A DNA stretch of 64,000 nucleotides from Parapedobacter tibetensis (GCF_024704835.1 NZ_JAMXBE010000003.1:1-64000), one strand, 5' to 3'; counted from the first letter of the stretch, positions 16,319 through 28,269 are shown. Numbers and translations: made by a program. The notes: generated by a model from the letters alone, not told the origin.

Positions 16319-17391
16319 CAGCGACATTGATAAGTAGAGACGGTATAACTTCCTTCCTGACTGACGATGAATACCGTATATACAGGCATCTTACGTTGCA
16401 GCTCGTTATGCTGATCATATCACTCAGCATGTTTTTCGATGCTCCGGACAAACTCAATACATCATTAAACCGCTTTTACGGTTGGATCACCTATTACCTC
16501 TTTATCAACATGCTCGTGTATGTTAATGCATATGGGTTGTTCCCTCGCTTTTTGGCAAAAAACAAACTGGTTGCTTATATCATTTCAGTTATTCTATTTA
16601 TTGTCTTTGCATTGTTTGTGATGGTGCTATTACAAGAACTTTTTTATGATATAGCCGTGACCCATCAACAACCTTCGAGTATTGCCATGTTCCTGAATAT
16701 TGCATCTTCTATGCTGGCAATGTTACTTTTCCTCGGAGGAGTATCAGCTCTTTTATTAGTTAAACAATGGATGATAAGCAACCGACGGATTAATGACCTT
16801 CGTCTCGCAACCTTCCAGTCGGAGCTCAACTTCCTTAAAAGCCAGATTAATCCGCACTTTCTGTTCAATATGATTAATAATGCAACTATCATGGTGGACG
16901 AAGATCCAAAGATGGCTTCCCGGATATTGGTAAAACTTGACGACATGTTACATTACCAGTTCAACGACAGCACACAAGATGTAGTTTCCTTGAAAGCCGA
17001 CATTGCTTTTCTTAATGATTTTCTGGATTTGGAAAAAGTCCGCCGTGATTATTTTGAATATCTCGTTACAGTAGAAGGAGGTGTTGAAGATATTGAGGTT
17101 CCACCATTGCTTTTTATCCCCTTTGTGGAAAATGCAGTAAAGCATAATCTCGACACCAATAGATCTTATGTGCATATCAGATTCAGGGCGGAAAACCGCC
17201 GTCTGTTTTTTGAATGTGAGAACTCAAAACCGATGAAGCTCATAAAGCGAGATGTCGGCGGACTGGGATTGGCAAATATCAAACGCCGTTTAGACTTATT
17301 GTTTGAAAATAACTATGCCTTAGACATCGCGGAAACAAGAACCACTTATACCGTAAATTTACAATTGAACTATGAAGTGTGTTATCGTTGA
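16315..17391 (+). CDS. LytS-type sensor histidine kinase
   Basis: A 358-residue sensor kinase. It has four predicted membrane helices in the first 150 residues and a His_kinase box SQINPHFLFNMINNA with H181. The N-box is FVENAVKHN (N273, N278) and the G-box is GGLGLANIKRR (315-325). All residues needed for ATP binding and autophosphorylation are visible. No large periplasmic sensor domain exists, so it probably senses within the membrane or through the upstream pseudokinase. It overlaps the previous gene by 4 bp and the response regulator by 20 bp. Confidence 0.9.
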   Translation: MTATLISRDGITSFLTDDEYRIYRHLTLQLVMLIISLSMFFDAPDKLNTSLNRFYGWITYYLFINMLVYVNAYGLFPRFLAKNKLVAYIISVILFIVFALFVMVLLQELFYDIAVTHQQPSSIAMFLNIASSMLAMLLFLGGVSALLLVKQWMISNRRINDLRLATFQSELNFLKSQINPHFLFNMINNATIMVDEDPKMASRILVKLDDMLHYQFNDSTQDVVSLKADIAFLNDFLDLEKVRRDYFEYLVTVEGGVEDIEVPPLLFIPFVENAVKHNLDTNRSYVHIRFRAENRRLFFECENSKPMKLIKRDVGGLGLANIKRRLDLLFENNYALDIAETRTTYTVNLQLNYEVCYR

Positions 17392-18088
17392 TGATGAGCC
17401 CATCGCCCGTAAAGGAATAAAGAAATTAGTTGTTCAGATTTCTCAACTGGAATTACTTGGCAGCTTCAATAGCGCGGAAGCGGTATCCGGATTTATACAA
17501 ACAACATTCGTGGATTTAGTATTCCTTGATATCCAAATGCCTGGTATAAATGGTATTGAGTTTGCACGAAGCATACCCAAACATACACTGATTATTTTTA
17601 CTACGGCATATTCAGGATATGCGCTCGACAGTTACGAGGTCGATGCCATCGATTATCTGGTTAAACCTATTGATCCTGCCAAATTCAGAAAGGCGGTAGA
17701 CAAGGCTATTACTTACCATTCTTTATTACTGGAAGAAGACAAGAAAAATATTGAAAACATTGAGGATGAATACATTTTTGTCAAATCGGACAGACGTTTT
17801 TTCAAAGTAACCCTGAAAGATATTCTTTTTATTGAGGGGCTGAAAGACTATGTAATCATTCAAATGGACGGGCAACGTATCATCACGCGCATGAATGTGA
17901 AAAATATGCATGACTTGCTCCCCAAAAGCACATTTCTGAGGATAAACAGGTCATATGTCGTCAACAAAAACCACATTGATTCTTTTGACAATAATGATGT
18001 CTTTATCAAAGATCATGAAATAGCCATCGGAAATTCATATCGGGAGGCCTTTTTTGAAGAATTCATGAAGAATAAACCGTCGCAATAA
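17372..18088 (+). CDS. LytTR-family response regulator
   Basis: A 238-residue response regulator. The receiver domain (1-120) has the acidic pair D7/D8, the phosphoacceptor D53 (FLDIQMPG), T/A at the switch (TTAYS) and K98 in VKPID. The LytTR DNA-binding domain spans about 135-235 (FVKSDRRFFKVTLKDILFIE, then FLRINRSYVVNKNHID). It should be phosphorylated by the kinase next to it and bind direct repeats before its targets, probably including the TonB receptor gene. The stop codon ends 5 bp before the right 25-bp direct repeat. Confidence 0.9.
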   Translation: MKCVIVDDEPIARKGIKKLVVQISQLELLGSFNSAEAVSGFIQTTFVDLVFLDIQMPGINGIEFARSIPKHTLIIFTTAYSGYALDSYEVDAIDYLVKPIDPAKFRKAVDKAITYHSLLLEEDKKNIENIEDEYIFVKSDRRFFKVTLKDILFIEGLKDYVIIQMDGQRIITRMNVKNMHDLLPKSTFLRINRSYVVNKNHIDSFDNNDVFIKDHEIAIGNSYREAFFEEFMKNKPSQ

Positions 18089-18092
18089 ATGT

Positions 18093-18117
18093 GCCTTCCG
18101 TTTCCTCGAATTGATAA
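18093..18117. repeat. Right 25-bp direct repeat bracketing the cassette
   Basis: Identical to 12693-12717 and in the same orientation. It lies 4 bp after the response-regulator stop codon. On the minus strand the surrounding frame reads MAIITYQFEETEGTFIATV, which is a different frame from the small gene at the left repeat. Confidence 0.8.
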
Positions 18118-18194
18118 GTGATGATAGCCATGAAACACAGGCGGCCAGATACCAGCATGGCATGCCCGCTGCCTTGAGCTGCTAAAAACAAGAA

Positions 18195-18258
18195 ACCACC
18201 CAAGATGTGGGTGGTACATGAAAAAAGATCCCCGTTCCATTTGCATGGAACGGGGATC
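18195..18258 (-). terminator. Two tandem hairpin terminators, U-tracts on the minus side
   Basis: A 14-bp perfect stem (18227-18240 with 18245-18258, loop TTGC) is preceded on the plus strand by AAAAAA, which becomes a U-run after the hairpin on the minus strand. A second stem of 8 bp (18195-18202 with 18208-18215) is followed on the minus strand by TTCTTGTTTTT. The stems may also stop plus-strand transcription from the response regulator, though no U-run follows on that side. Confidence 0.6.
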
Positions 18259-18474
18259 CGCCCCAATGGGATTAGGGGCTATCAACCTAAACCTAGCACA
18301 AATATCGGAAATATAATGGACATTGCCCAACGCTTTGAGGGGATAATTCCTAAAATCTTCATTTTTGTATATTCCTGTACCAATGGCCGGAAGACTGATG
18401 ACTAAAGGAACCCACTTCCATAGAAGCGGGCCCTAAGCCGTTAAACACGCAATCGGGATGGATATGTTCCATTG

Positions 18475-18600
18475 ATTAATGCTTATCCAGCTGAACTGCA
18501 GGATAGAATGCAGTCCATTCGAGAAGTCATTCACAAGGTAGTACTTGAGGCATAAGAAGTGATAGGCTATCAAATACCTTGTTTTAAATACAAAGGGTAG
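18475..18600 (+). pseudogene. DUF1801 (YdhG-like) fragment with an in-frame stop
   Basis: The frame reads INAYPAELQDRMQSIREVIH and KVVLEA, then TAA, then EVIGYQIPCFKYKG before TAG 18598-18600. DUF1801 proteins have yPeevqerLxxiRexI...PeAeExisYgiPxFk, so the stop falls just after the PEA motif. Both ends of the protein are missing. The remainder of 18259-18474 shows nothing else assignable. Confidence 0.5.
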
Positions 18601-18610
18601 TTTCCCCGTT

Positions 18611-19270
18611 TTAATCTTTAACCAATTCCTTGACCTGACCAACGATATAGCCACTTTTGAAATAAGCATATATGTCCTCTCCCGGACAGCTGGTTTGCTG
18701 GCTATGGTCTCGATGAGTGGAGATATCTGTGGGCGATATATCGTACTTAATGCACGAATCGACCAGTAAGTCTATCAATACCTGCAAGAGCTTATCGTCG
18801 AGTTTTTGCTCGTTGTAATTACCTAAAAAGCAGATCAGCAGGTGTCCTGTAGGATCATATTCTGTATTTGTTTCTCCCACGGTCAACGGATTTCTCCCCT
18901 CGTATACGGTTCCGTCTGGTGAAATCAAAAGATGGTAAGGAATGTCTGACCAGTTGCGGTCTGGCCCCATACACCAGTGTTGCAAGTTCTTTAATCGCTG
19001 CTTAGCGTCATCTGAAGAGGTTAAAAGTTTGCCCCCTTCATGATGAACCGTAATCTGTATAGGTACGTGTCGCTTAAACGGTCTAGCTGGCTGTGCCTGC
19101 CAACTGCTCCGTGGTACAATCGGTACCGTGTCTCGATAAGCCGCCGTGTCTTCACTAAGCGATGGTGTCACTGCTGCGCAAACCATGCCCTGTTCGGGCA
19201 AGGCAGCAACCGCTCCCAGCATAATCAATCCCAGTATGGTTGATGTAGCGTATATTTTCAATCGGGACAT
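18611..19270 (-). CDS. Peptidoglycan-recognition-type N-acetylmuramoyl-L-alanine amidase
   Basis: I start it at ATG 19270 (MSRLKIYATSTILGLIMLG, a signal peptide); a TTG eight codons earlier is possible. The amidase_2/PGRP fold shows zinc-binding histidines in ITVHHEGG. Further family segments are W-x-DIPYHLLISPDGTVYEGR and, near the C-terminus, THRDHSQQTSCPGEDIY, where H and C complete the zinc site. It would cleave the bond between muramic acid and the stem peptide in the periplasm. It lies 39 bp after the Gfo/Idh oxidoreductase gene on the same strand. Confidence 0.88.
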   Translation of the reverse strand: MSRLKIYATSTILGLIMLGAVAALPEQGMVCAAVTPSLSEDTAAYRDTVPIVPRSSWQAQPARPFKRHVPIQITVHHEGGKLLTSSDDAKQRLKNLQHWCMGPDRNWSDIPYHLLISPDGTVYEGRNPLTVGETNTEYDPTGHLLICFLGNYNEQKLDDKLLQVLIDLLVDSCIKYDISPTDISTHRDHSQQTSCPGEDIYAYFKSGYIVGQVKELVKD

Positions 19271-19309
19271 GGTTTCGTTTTTTTTATTAATCAACCGACT
19301 CCTATCTTA

Positions 19310-20671
19310 CTACCCAATATAAGGATGTTGCCAAGACTTCCGATAGGGTCTCCTCAATAGCTTTGTCGCTTCCGGATCGTTCACGCATATTTTTTGTTGC
19401 GGATCGTATATAAGTGGCCGATTCAACTGCATGGATAGATTGGCTAGTATGCAACTGGCAGTTGATATGTGCCCCTCTTCAATATCTGCAACAGGTAAAT
19501 GGTCATTTTCAATAGCCGATAGGAGATTCAACATATGGCGCCGCGTAGCCGGCGCTGCGTTCAGTTCAATTCTGGGCTCATTCAAATCCGCTGGATACTC
19601 TTCCTTTTCATAAACTACATCTTTGACAATATGATCACCTTTACCTGTTGGAATAAACTCATACTTCATGGTACTTCCCTTTAGGGTGCCCTTATCACCA
19701 TAAATAATAAATGCCCATGGATATTCGGGATCAGCTGGGGTTCCCCATGTCCGATGCTGCCATATACAGTTCAGTTCATCGTATTCAAAAATAGCAGTCT
19801 GCGTGTCGGCAATGTTGGACTTTCCTCCTTTTTGAACGTAAATCCCTCCGGTTGCACTAATCCGCCTCGGCCATTTAAGTTGCAACAACCAACGCACCGT
19901 ATCAAACATATGGACACACATATCTCCCGTGATTCCATTTCCATATTCCATAAACGTTCTCCACCAGCTTCCATGCGGCAAACCATCGTAGGGTCGTAAA
20001 GGAGCAGGGCCGGTCCACATTTCATAATCAAGAAAGTCGGGAACTGGCGCTAATGGTGGATTCCCGTTCTTCCTCATATGATAGTAGCAACACATCTCCA
20101 CGTGTGATATTTTACCGAGCAGCCCTTTATCGATCACCTGCTCTTTAGCATCAATCAGATGAGGGGTGCTTCTCCTTTGTGTACCTACCTGCACCTTTTT
20201 GTTGTACTTTCGTGCTGTGCTGAGTATGGCTTCTCCTTCAAGTACATCAATGCTAACGGGTTTTTGTAAATAAAGATGTGCACCTGACGTCATGGCATCA
20301 ATGGCCTGTCGCGCATGCCAGTGATCTGGAGTACCGATGAGCACTAGATCCAATTTGTGATCTGCCAGCATCTTTCTGTAATCTCCGTACAATGCTGGAA
20401 CCTTCCTAGAGACTTGTCGCTCACTAATCAGCCTCCCTGCTTCCGCTAGACGATTGCTGTCTACATCGCACACGGCAACAACATGAATATCGCTGACCTG
20501 AATGAGTCTGAAAACATCACTTTTCCCGTACCAACCCGCCCCAATTAAACCAACCCGCATGTTGTTACGTGTGTCAGCAAACGTTAATCCGTTAGCTTGC
20601 AAGGCAGATAAAGTTAGCACTGTGCCAGCACCTTGAATGAATGTTCTACGGTTCGGATGAAAGTCTGTCAT
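19310..20671 (-). CDS. Gfo/Idh/MocA-family oxidoreductase with a twin-arginine-like signal
   Basis: A 453-residue enzyme. The N-terminus NRRTFIQGAGTVLTLSALQ (R8-R9) is a Tat-type signal, so the protein is probably exported folded with its cofactor. A Rossmann NAD(P) site follows (VGLIGAGWYGKSD), then the family motifs LVLIGTPDHWHARQ and LYLQKPVSID, where K of QKP is the usual catalytic lysine. A later stretch GNGITGDMCVHMFDTVRW carries the catalytic aspartate/histidine. It likely oxidises or isomerises a sugar or a derivative. The substrate is unknown. Confidence 0.9.
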   Translation of the reverse strand: MTDFHPNRRTFIQGAGTVLTLSALQANGLTFADTRNNMRVGLIGAGWYGKSDVFRLIQVSDIHVVAVCDVDSNRLAEAGRLISERQVSRKVPALYGDYRKMLADHKLDLVLIGTPDHWHARQAIDAMTSGAHLYLQKPVSIDVLEGEAILSTARKYNKKVQVGTQRRSTPHLIDAKEQVIDKGLLGKISHVEMCCYYHMRKNGNPPLAPVPDFLDYEMWTGPAPLRPYDGLPHGSWWRTFMEYGNGITGDMCVHMFDTVRWLLQLKWPRRISATGGIYVQKGGKSNIADTQTAIFEYDELNCIWQHRTWGTPADPEYPWAFIIYGDKGTLKGSTMKYEFIPTGKGDHIVKDVVYEKEEYPADLNEPRIELNAAPATRRHMLNLLSAIENDHLPVADIEEGHISTASCILANLSMQLNRPLIYDPQQKICVNDPEATKLLRRPYRKSWQHPYIG

Positions 20672-20870
20672 AATCTATTGGTCTATTATTTTCAATGAGG
20701 AAACAAAAACGAAGATAATATTTATTTTACTTGTGTTCATCTCGTGTATTTTAAAACTACACCACCAGTCAAAAGCTGTTGTGAGGAAACAAGAGACAAA
20801 TTTTGCTTGCAAAAGCAAATTTATCTAAATTTACAGTAATAAGGTTGAATAGTTTATTGAAATACACCTG

Positions 20871-21446
20871 ATGAACAAAGGAACGGCTAAGTTAATCTAC
20901 TCGATGCTCATATCGTTGGACGGATACACGGAGGATGAATATGGTAAATTCGGATGGGCCGCTCCCGAAGACGAGGAAGTGCACTCCTACATTAATGAGC
21001 TCGGTTCTTCCATTGGCATCTACCTCTACGGGAGGAGAATCTATGAGACGATGGTCTATTGGGAGACTGCGCACACGATACCTGACCAACCGAAGTTCAT
21101 ACTCGACTGGGCTCGTCAGTGGCAGGCAACCGAGAAGATTGTTTATTCAAAGACACTCTCAGAGCCAATTAGCGCACATACGCGAATTGAGCGGGAGTTC
21201 GATCCCGATGCGGTACGGCTACTTAAGGCCAAGGCCGAGCACGATATTGCTGTTGCCGGTCCAGAACTTGCCGCGCAGGCATTAAAGGCCGGTCTTGTCG
21301 ATGAGTTACAGCTGATTGTCTGTCCCGTAATTGTTGGGGGCGGAAAACGGTTTTTCCCGGACGGCATGCGATTAGGCCTGGAGCTGATCGGGGAGCATCG
21401 GTTTGGCAATAGCGTAATGGTCCTACGGTACGCCGTCCGAAGTTGA
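20871..21446 (+). CDS. Dihydrofolate reductase-like (RibD C-terminal domain) protein
   Basis: A 191-residue protein of the RibD_C family: LIYSMLISLDGYTEDEYG at the start, LYGRRIYETMVYWE in the nucleotide-binding region, IAVAGPELAAQALKAGLVDE and PVIVGGGKRFFPDG near the end. Stand-alone members are NADPH-dependent reductases of unknown substrate. An imperfect palindrome (about 20809-20826, AAATTTTGCTTG / AAAGCAAATTT) lies about 45 bp upstream and could be an operator. Codon use is somewhat more GC-rich than the next gene. Confidence 0.85.
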   Translation: MNKGTAKLIYSMLISLDGYTEDEYGKFGWAAPEDEEVHSYINELGSSIGIYLYGRRIYETMVYWETAHTIPDQPKFILDWARQWQATEKIVYSKTLSEPISAHTRIEREFDPDAVRLLKAKAEHDIAVAGPELAAQALKAGLVDELQLIVCPVIVGGGKRFFPDGMRLGLELIGEHRFGNSVMVLRYAVRS

Positions 21447-21469
21447 ATTGTATTAACACCGATAACAGA

Positions 21470-22069
21470 ATGAACTATAAAAGCATTGCTGAAAGAATAA
21501 TTGACCTGAAAAATGCGGACTTGGAACTTAGGGACAGACTTGTTCAAAACGGACAACTTGGAGAAGGATATAACGAAGAAATGGAAAAATTGCACAACAG
21601 GAATGCGAAGATATTAAGTGACATCATAGACACAATCGGTTACCCGACAATTGACAAAGTAGGTAAAGAAGCCAGCGAAGCGGCTTGGTTGGTCATACAA
21701 CATTCAATCGGACAACCCGACTTTATGAAAAGGTGTAGGGAACTGTTGCAAAATGCAATTAGTGAAAATAACGCAAACTCCAGAAGTTTAGCTTACCTGA
21801 CTGACCGAATAGCTGTATTTGAAGGGAAACCACAGCTTTACGGAACTCAATTTGATTGGGATGAAAACGGAAAGTTAAATCCAAATCGCTATGACGACAT
21901 AGCTAACGTGAATGAAAGAAGAAAATCTATCGGGCTTAATACACTTGAAGAACAGACTGTAGTGATAAGACAACAAGCAGAAAACGAGAATCAAATTCCA
22001 CCGAAAGACTTTGATAAAAGAAAAAGTGATGCTGATGAATGGAGAAAGAAAGTAGGGTGGATAGCATAA
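21470..22069 (+). CDS. DUF6624-type protein
   Basis: A 199-residue protein beginning MNYKSIAERIIDLKNADLEL at ATG 21470. An in-frame TTG at 21443 would overlap the previous stop. Helical N-terminal half, then the family's recognisable block GKEASEAAWLVIQHSIGQPD, AYLTDRIAVFEGKPQLYGTQ and FDWDENGKLNPNRYDDIANV. Its function is unknown in the literature I know. The 3' end at 22069 coincides with the broken end of a methyltransferase gene on the other strand. Confidence 0.75.
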   Translation: MNYKSIAERIIDLKNADLELRDRLVQNGQLGEGYNEEMEKLHNRNAKILSDIIDTIGYPTIDKVGKEASEAAWLVIQHSIGQPDFMKRCRELLQNAISENNANSRSLAYLTDRIAVFEGKPQLYGTQFDWDENGKLNPNRYDDIANVNERRKSIGLNTLEEQTVVIRQQAENENQIPPKDFDKRKSDADEWRKKVGWIA

Positions 22070-22344
22070 CCATGATAAATGGTCATATCTCTTCCGTAAT
22101 GTTTTCTTGCCATTTCAATAGCCGTTTTTGATATCTCAATCCCTGTTACCGCTATGCCGTTGTCTTTGAAAATTTGCGCATTCCGTCCGTAGCCAATGCC
22201 GGGAATGAAGACACTTTTTACCGAATTTTGAACAAAAAAATCCTTGGTTAGTACTGCTGACTTTGATGGTTCAAAACCCCACATTTCCTGCTTTTCAGTA
22301 AAGGCAGATTCCCAAAATTCAGGTTTTTCGTTTTCATTTATCAT
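21991..22344 (-). pseudogene. Class I SAM-dependent methyltransferase, C-terminal part lost
   Basis: ATG 22344 begins MINENEKPEFWESAFTEKQE and has motif I FIPGIGYGRNAQIF followed by VTGIEISKTAIEMARKHYG. The family match ends at about DMTIYHG (near 22069). The frame then runs into the antisense of the DUF6624 gene until 21991. About half of the enzyme is absent, so it is not functional. The junction falls exactly at the DUF6624 stop codon. Confidence 0.75.
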
Positions 22345-22413
22345 AACGCCTTTCAATTTGGCTTCTAATGTAAGCAACTTGCCAAAGCTGCTAAGGGTTT
22401 AGACATATGGTAA

Positions 22414-25301
<2,888 letters not shown>

Positions 25302-25325
25302 AATAAAACCGTAAGTCGCTAAAAC

Positions 25326-25799
25326 ATGAAAATCAAAATAATTCTTTTGGCAGGTCTTTTGGTGGGTAGTTTGGACATTATTGCTGCCTGTGTAGATTAT
25401 TATATTGCTACTGGCAATGGGCCGGCAGGGGTACTTCGGTATATTGCCAGTGGTGTTTTCGGGGATCAAGCATTTACAGGAAGTAGCGCTATGATCGTGT
25501 GGGGATTGTCTTTTCATTATGTGATTGCTTATTCTTTTACAATACTCTTCTTTTGGTTGTATCCACGAATAAAATTCATGGCCACCAACCCGGTCGCTAC
25601 GGCGGTCTTGTATGGTATTTCGATGTGGATCATAACGGCCCTGATAATCGTTCCATTGAGTAGCACACCACCGCTACCCTTTGTGTTTTGGAAGGCAGTT
25701 AAGGCTGTTTTGATTTTAATTTTTATGATCAGCTTGCCACTGGCCTTTATTGCAAAAAGGACGGCAGACGGAAAGTCTCCAACAAATACAAGGAATTGA
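25326..25799 (+). CDS. Small integral membrane protein of unknown function
   Basis: A 157-residue protein with four hydrophobic segments (about 5-22, 55-78, 90-110, 122-143). It begins MKIKIILLAGLLVGSLDIIA and has DYYIATGNGPAGVLRYIASG, a block I recognise from uncharacterised Bacteroidota membrane proteins of this length. It lies 24 bp after rph on the same strand and may share its transcript. No function is implied. Confidence 0.7.
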   Translation: MKIKIILLAGLLVGSLDIIAACVDYYIATGNGPAGVLRYIASGVFGDQAFTGSSAMIVWGLSFHYVIAYSFTILFFWLYPRIKFMATNPVATAVLYGISMWIITALIIVPLSSTPPLPFVFWKAVKAVLILIFMISLPLAFIAKRTADGKSPTNTRN

Positions 25800-25882
25800 A
25801 TTAATGCAACTGGGAATGGACGAAGCGGCCTGCTGACTCATTGTAGAAGAGGTCCCCGAAAGTAGCACCCAACAACGATGAA

Positions 25883-26089
25883 TTGAAGATTATCAGCCAA
25901 TTGTTTATCCAAATCGAAGACGAGTTGACCTATAAGGACAGTTCGTCTGAGGAGATGATCCGGATCCATTTGAAACAGATCATCATCCGGGCAACCCTAG
26001 GGTACGATGATCCTACCTATTTCAATCGGATGTTTAAACAGAAAGCCGGACACTCACCGGCAGCGTTCAGGAAAGGGATCCGGAGTTAG
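25883..26089 (+). pseudogene. AraC-family regulator with a large internal deletion
   Basis: The frame (TTG 25883, open upstream to about 25866) reads LFIQIEDELTYKDSSSEEMI and RIHLKQIIIRATL, then jumps to GYDDPTYFNRMFKQKAGHSP and AAFRKGIRS. The first part is the linker before an AraC DNA-binding domain and the second its last helices. About 60 residues covering the first helix-turn-helix are missing, and so is the sensor domain. Confidence 0.6.
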
Positions 26090-26184
26090 CAGAAAAATCC
26101 CTTAGTCAGCATAAAATTCCATTAGCGGGAAAAAAGTACAATTTCTATATATTTTTTTGTCTATATTCGGTTTGTTATCAGCAA

Positions 26185-26192
26185 TATCTTTG
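26185..26192 (+). promoter_or_regulatory. TAnnTTTG box before the esterase gene
   Basis: TATCTTTG lies 46 bases before the esterase ATG. A TTTG occurs only 10 bases upstream, so the -33 element is not at normal distance. The box is therefore a moderate candidate. Confidence 0.4.
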
Positions 26193-26238
26193 TAGTGTTA
26201 AAATAATAATCATATCATTCACTTTAAACACAACAATC

Positions 26239-27237
26239 ATGGCACAACAAACGTATCAACCAGCCGCTCAGGATCTCAATATTTCAAAAGAGACAAGGGC
26301 ATTTTTACAAGCATTGAACAGCGGCGGCGGAAAGCCGTTGGAAACATTGTCACCCGTTGAAGCAAGGTCGGTCTTGGTGGGTGCACAAGAATCGGTAACC
26401 TTTGACTATTCCGACATCGAAGAATCGGAAAAAACGATTACCGAGGACGGACTCACCGTAAAGCTCCACATCGTAAAACCGAAGGGTGTAAAAGAGGGAT
26501 TGCCGGTCTTTATGTTCTTTCATGGCGGTGGATGGATTTTGGGCGACTATCCCACGCACAAAAGGTTAGTCAGGGATTTAGTGGTAAACAGCGGCGCCGT
26601 AGCTGTGTTTCCTGACTACACCCCTTCCCCTGAAGCGCGGTTTCCGGTGGCCATCAATGAAGCATATGCAGCAACGAAATGGGTGGCAGCACATGGAGCT
26701 GAAATCGGGGTAGACGGCAGTAAATTGGCGGTTGCCGGAAACAGCGCGGGTGGCAACATGGCGGCGGTGGTTTCGCTGATGGCGAAGGATAAAGGAGGCC
26801 CCGAAATTTCAAAGCAGGTTTTATTGTGGCCGGTCACAGATGCCGATTTCAGCAGACCTTCTTACGCAAAATACGCGCAAGAACGTTTCCTTACAACTCC
26901 TGCGATGAAGTGGATGTGGGACAACTATCTTCCAGACGTGGCCACCCGCAAAAATAAATACGCTTCGCCTTACCAAGCATCTTTGGAAGAATTGAAGGGC
27001 CTGCCACCTGCATTAGTTCAGATCGCTGAAAACGACATCTTGCATGATGAAGGTTTGGCATACGGCAGAAAACTGGATGAAGCGGGCGTTCCCACAACGA
27101 TTACGGAGTACAAAGGGCTTATCCACGACTACGGCATGCTGAATCCCTTGGCACATATTCCCGCAGTCCGGGAAGCGGTTGCCGATGCGGCAATTGCTTT
27201 GAAAAGCGCACTGTTTGCGGGGAGTTTTGTCAGGTAG
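26239..27237 (+). CDS. Alpha/beta hydrolase (HSL-type esterase)
   Basis: A 332-residue esterase of the hormone-sensitive-lipase family. The oxyanion-hole motif HGGGW is at residues 95-99 and the nucleophile motif GNSAGG has S169. The acid is probably in ENDILHDEG and the histidine in GLIHDYGM. A preceding segment DYTPSPEARFPVAINEAYAA is typical of the family. No signal peptide is visible, so it should act in the cytoplasm on acyl esters of unknown identity. It is probably monocistronic. Confidence 0.9.
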   Translation: MAQQTYQPAAQDLNISKETRAFLQALNSGGGKPLETLSPVEARSVLVGAQESVTFDYSDIEESEKTITEDGLTVKLHIVKPKGVKEGLPVFMFFHGGGWILGDYPTHKRLVRDLVVNSGAVAVFPDYTPSPEARFPVAINEAYAATKWVAAHGAEIGVDGSKLAVAGNSAGGNMAAVVSLMAKDKGGPEISKQVLLWPVTDADFSRPSYAKYAQERFLTTPAMKWMWDNYLPDVATRKNKYASPYQASLEELKGLPPALVQIAENDILHDEGLAYGRKLDEAGVPTTITEYKGLIHDYGMLNPLAHIPAVREAVADAAIALKSALFAGSFVR

Positions 27238-27474
27238 TGAATCGACAGCATCCAACACAGCCATATCCGTCAGGGTATGACTTTTTTGTGTTCCCTGAAC
27301 GCCGACCATCGCAAAGGTAGGTAACAAAATCTTAGTGGAGAAAAACCCGATCATCTGTGAGGATTGCTACGTGTATGGCATCATTTTAAAAAAAGAACAA
27401 TTGCTCCCTATTTTCTTCTTATTTTAGCCGTTAAGAATAGTTGTCGATTAAGCTTAGTAACTAAAATTAAGGAT

Positions 27475-28269
27475 ATGCGGAGAGGTTTGTTGACTATTGT
27501 ATGTATGGTTGTGTTGGTTTGGGGCGCCTTCGCGCAGGATCAAGCGGACCAGGCTAAATATGAGCTAATCCGGGAAACTATTAATTTCCTAGCAACAGAT
27601 AAAGCTGTTTCGAAGGACACCAATTTTAGGATATCCTGTGAAACGCTGGATTATGACTGCTTCAAACAACAGTTGTCCAATAAGCCCATAGCGGGAATCG
27701 AGCGGTGGTACAACAGTTGGCGGTCCATGACGGCTACTGACGAAGCAGGGTTGGTTGCCTTGCGGGACCAACTATTCGCGGATATCTTAGAACGGCCGGG
27801 GAAGGGCTATCGAAAGAAACTTGCTGGTTACGACGGGTACAGCTCCCGTATCGAATACCTGATTCATCAATACGCGGATGGAATGCCGATGGAGGAAGCC
27901 GCTGTGGATACTGCCCCGGCGCCACCCATTAACCCTGCCGAATTACATCCAACCAATCCTGAACAACTTACTAACGACAACCCAGAAAAAGACGATACTA
28001 TGATAGCTTACCTCGCCATCGCCATTGGCATCATTGCATTAATCATTGCCGCCCTGCCCATTTTTAAAAAAAGGGAGCAGCAACTGCCCACTGATTTCCA
28101 AGGATTACAGGAACAGCTGGATGAATTAGCCGTACGGATGAAACGCTTGGAACAGCGAATAGCGGATAACGAAACAAAGGATGCTATCGCCAGTTTGACG
28201 GAGATCATGGAGTCGGTAGAAAAACGGGTGGTGGAATTGGAAAACAGTTCCGAATCTGACACGGATTAA
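27475..28269 (+). CDS. Hypothetical membrane-anchored protein with coiled coil
   Basis: I start it at ATG 27475, because the signal peptide MRRGLLTIVCMVVLVWGAFA begins there. The ORF is open to 27364. A periplasmic part of about 160 residues (FRISCETLDYDCFKQQLSNK, LIHQYADGMPMEEA) is followed by a proline-rich linker and one membrane helix (AYLAIAIGIIALIIAALPIF). A cytoplasmic coiled coil (LQEQLDELAVRMKRLEQRIA) closes the protein. No family recognised. The layout suggests a scaffold or signalling protein across the inner membrane. Confidence 0.65.
   Translation: MRRGLLTIVCMVVLVWGAFAQDQADQAKYELIRETINFLATDKAVSKDTNFRISCETLDYDCFKQQLSNKPIAGIERWYNSWRSMTATDEAGLVALRDQLFADILERPGKGYRKKLAGYDGYSSRIEYLIHQYADGMPMEEAAVDTAPAPPINPAELHPTNPEQLTNDNPEKDDTMIAYLAIAIGIIALIIAALPIFKKREQQLPTDFQGLQEQLDELAVRMKRLEQRIADNETKDAIASLTEIMESVEKRVVELENSSESDTD

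Noticed and set aside
18300-18420. A minus-strand frame starting MKILGIIP, like KdsB
   Set aside because: Only eight residues match before the frame turns hydrophobic and stops.
18433-18669. Minus-strand ORF of 78 residues
   Set aside because: It is antisense to the DUF1801 fragment and the amidase end.
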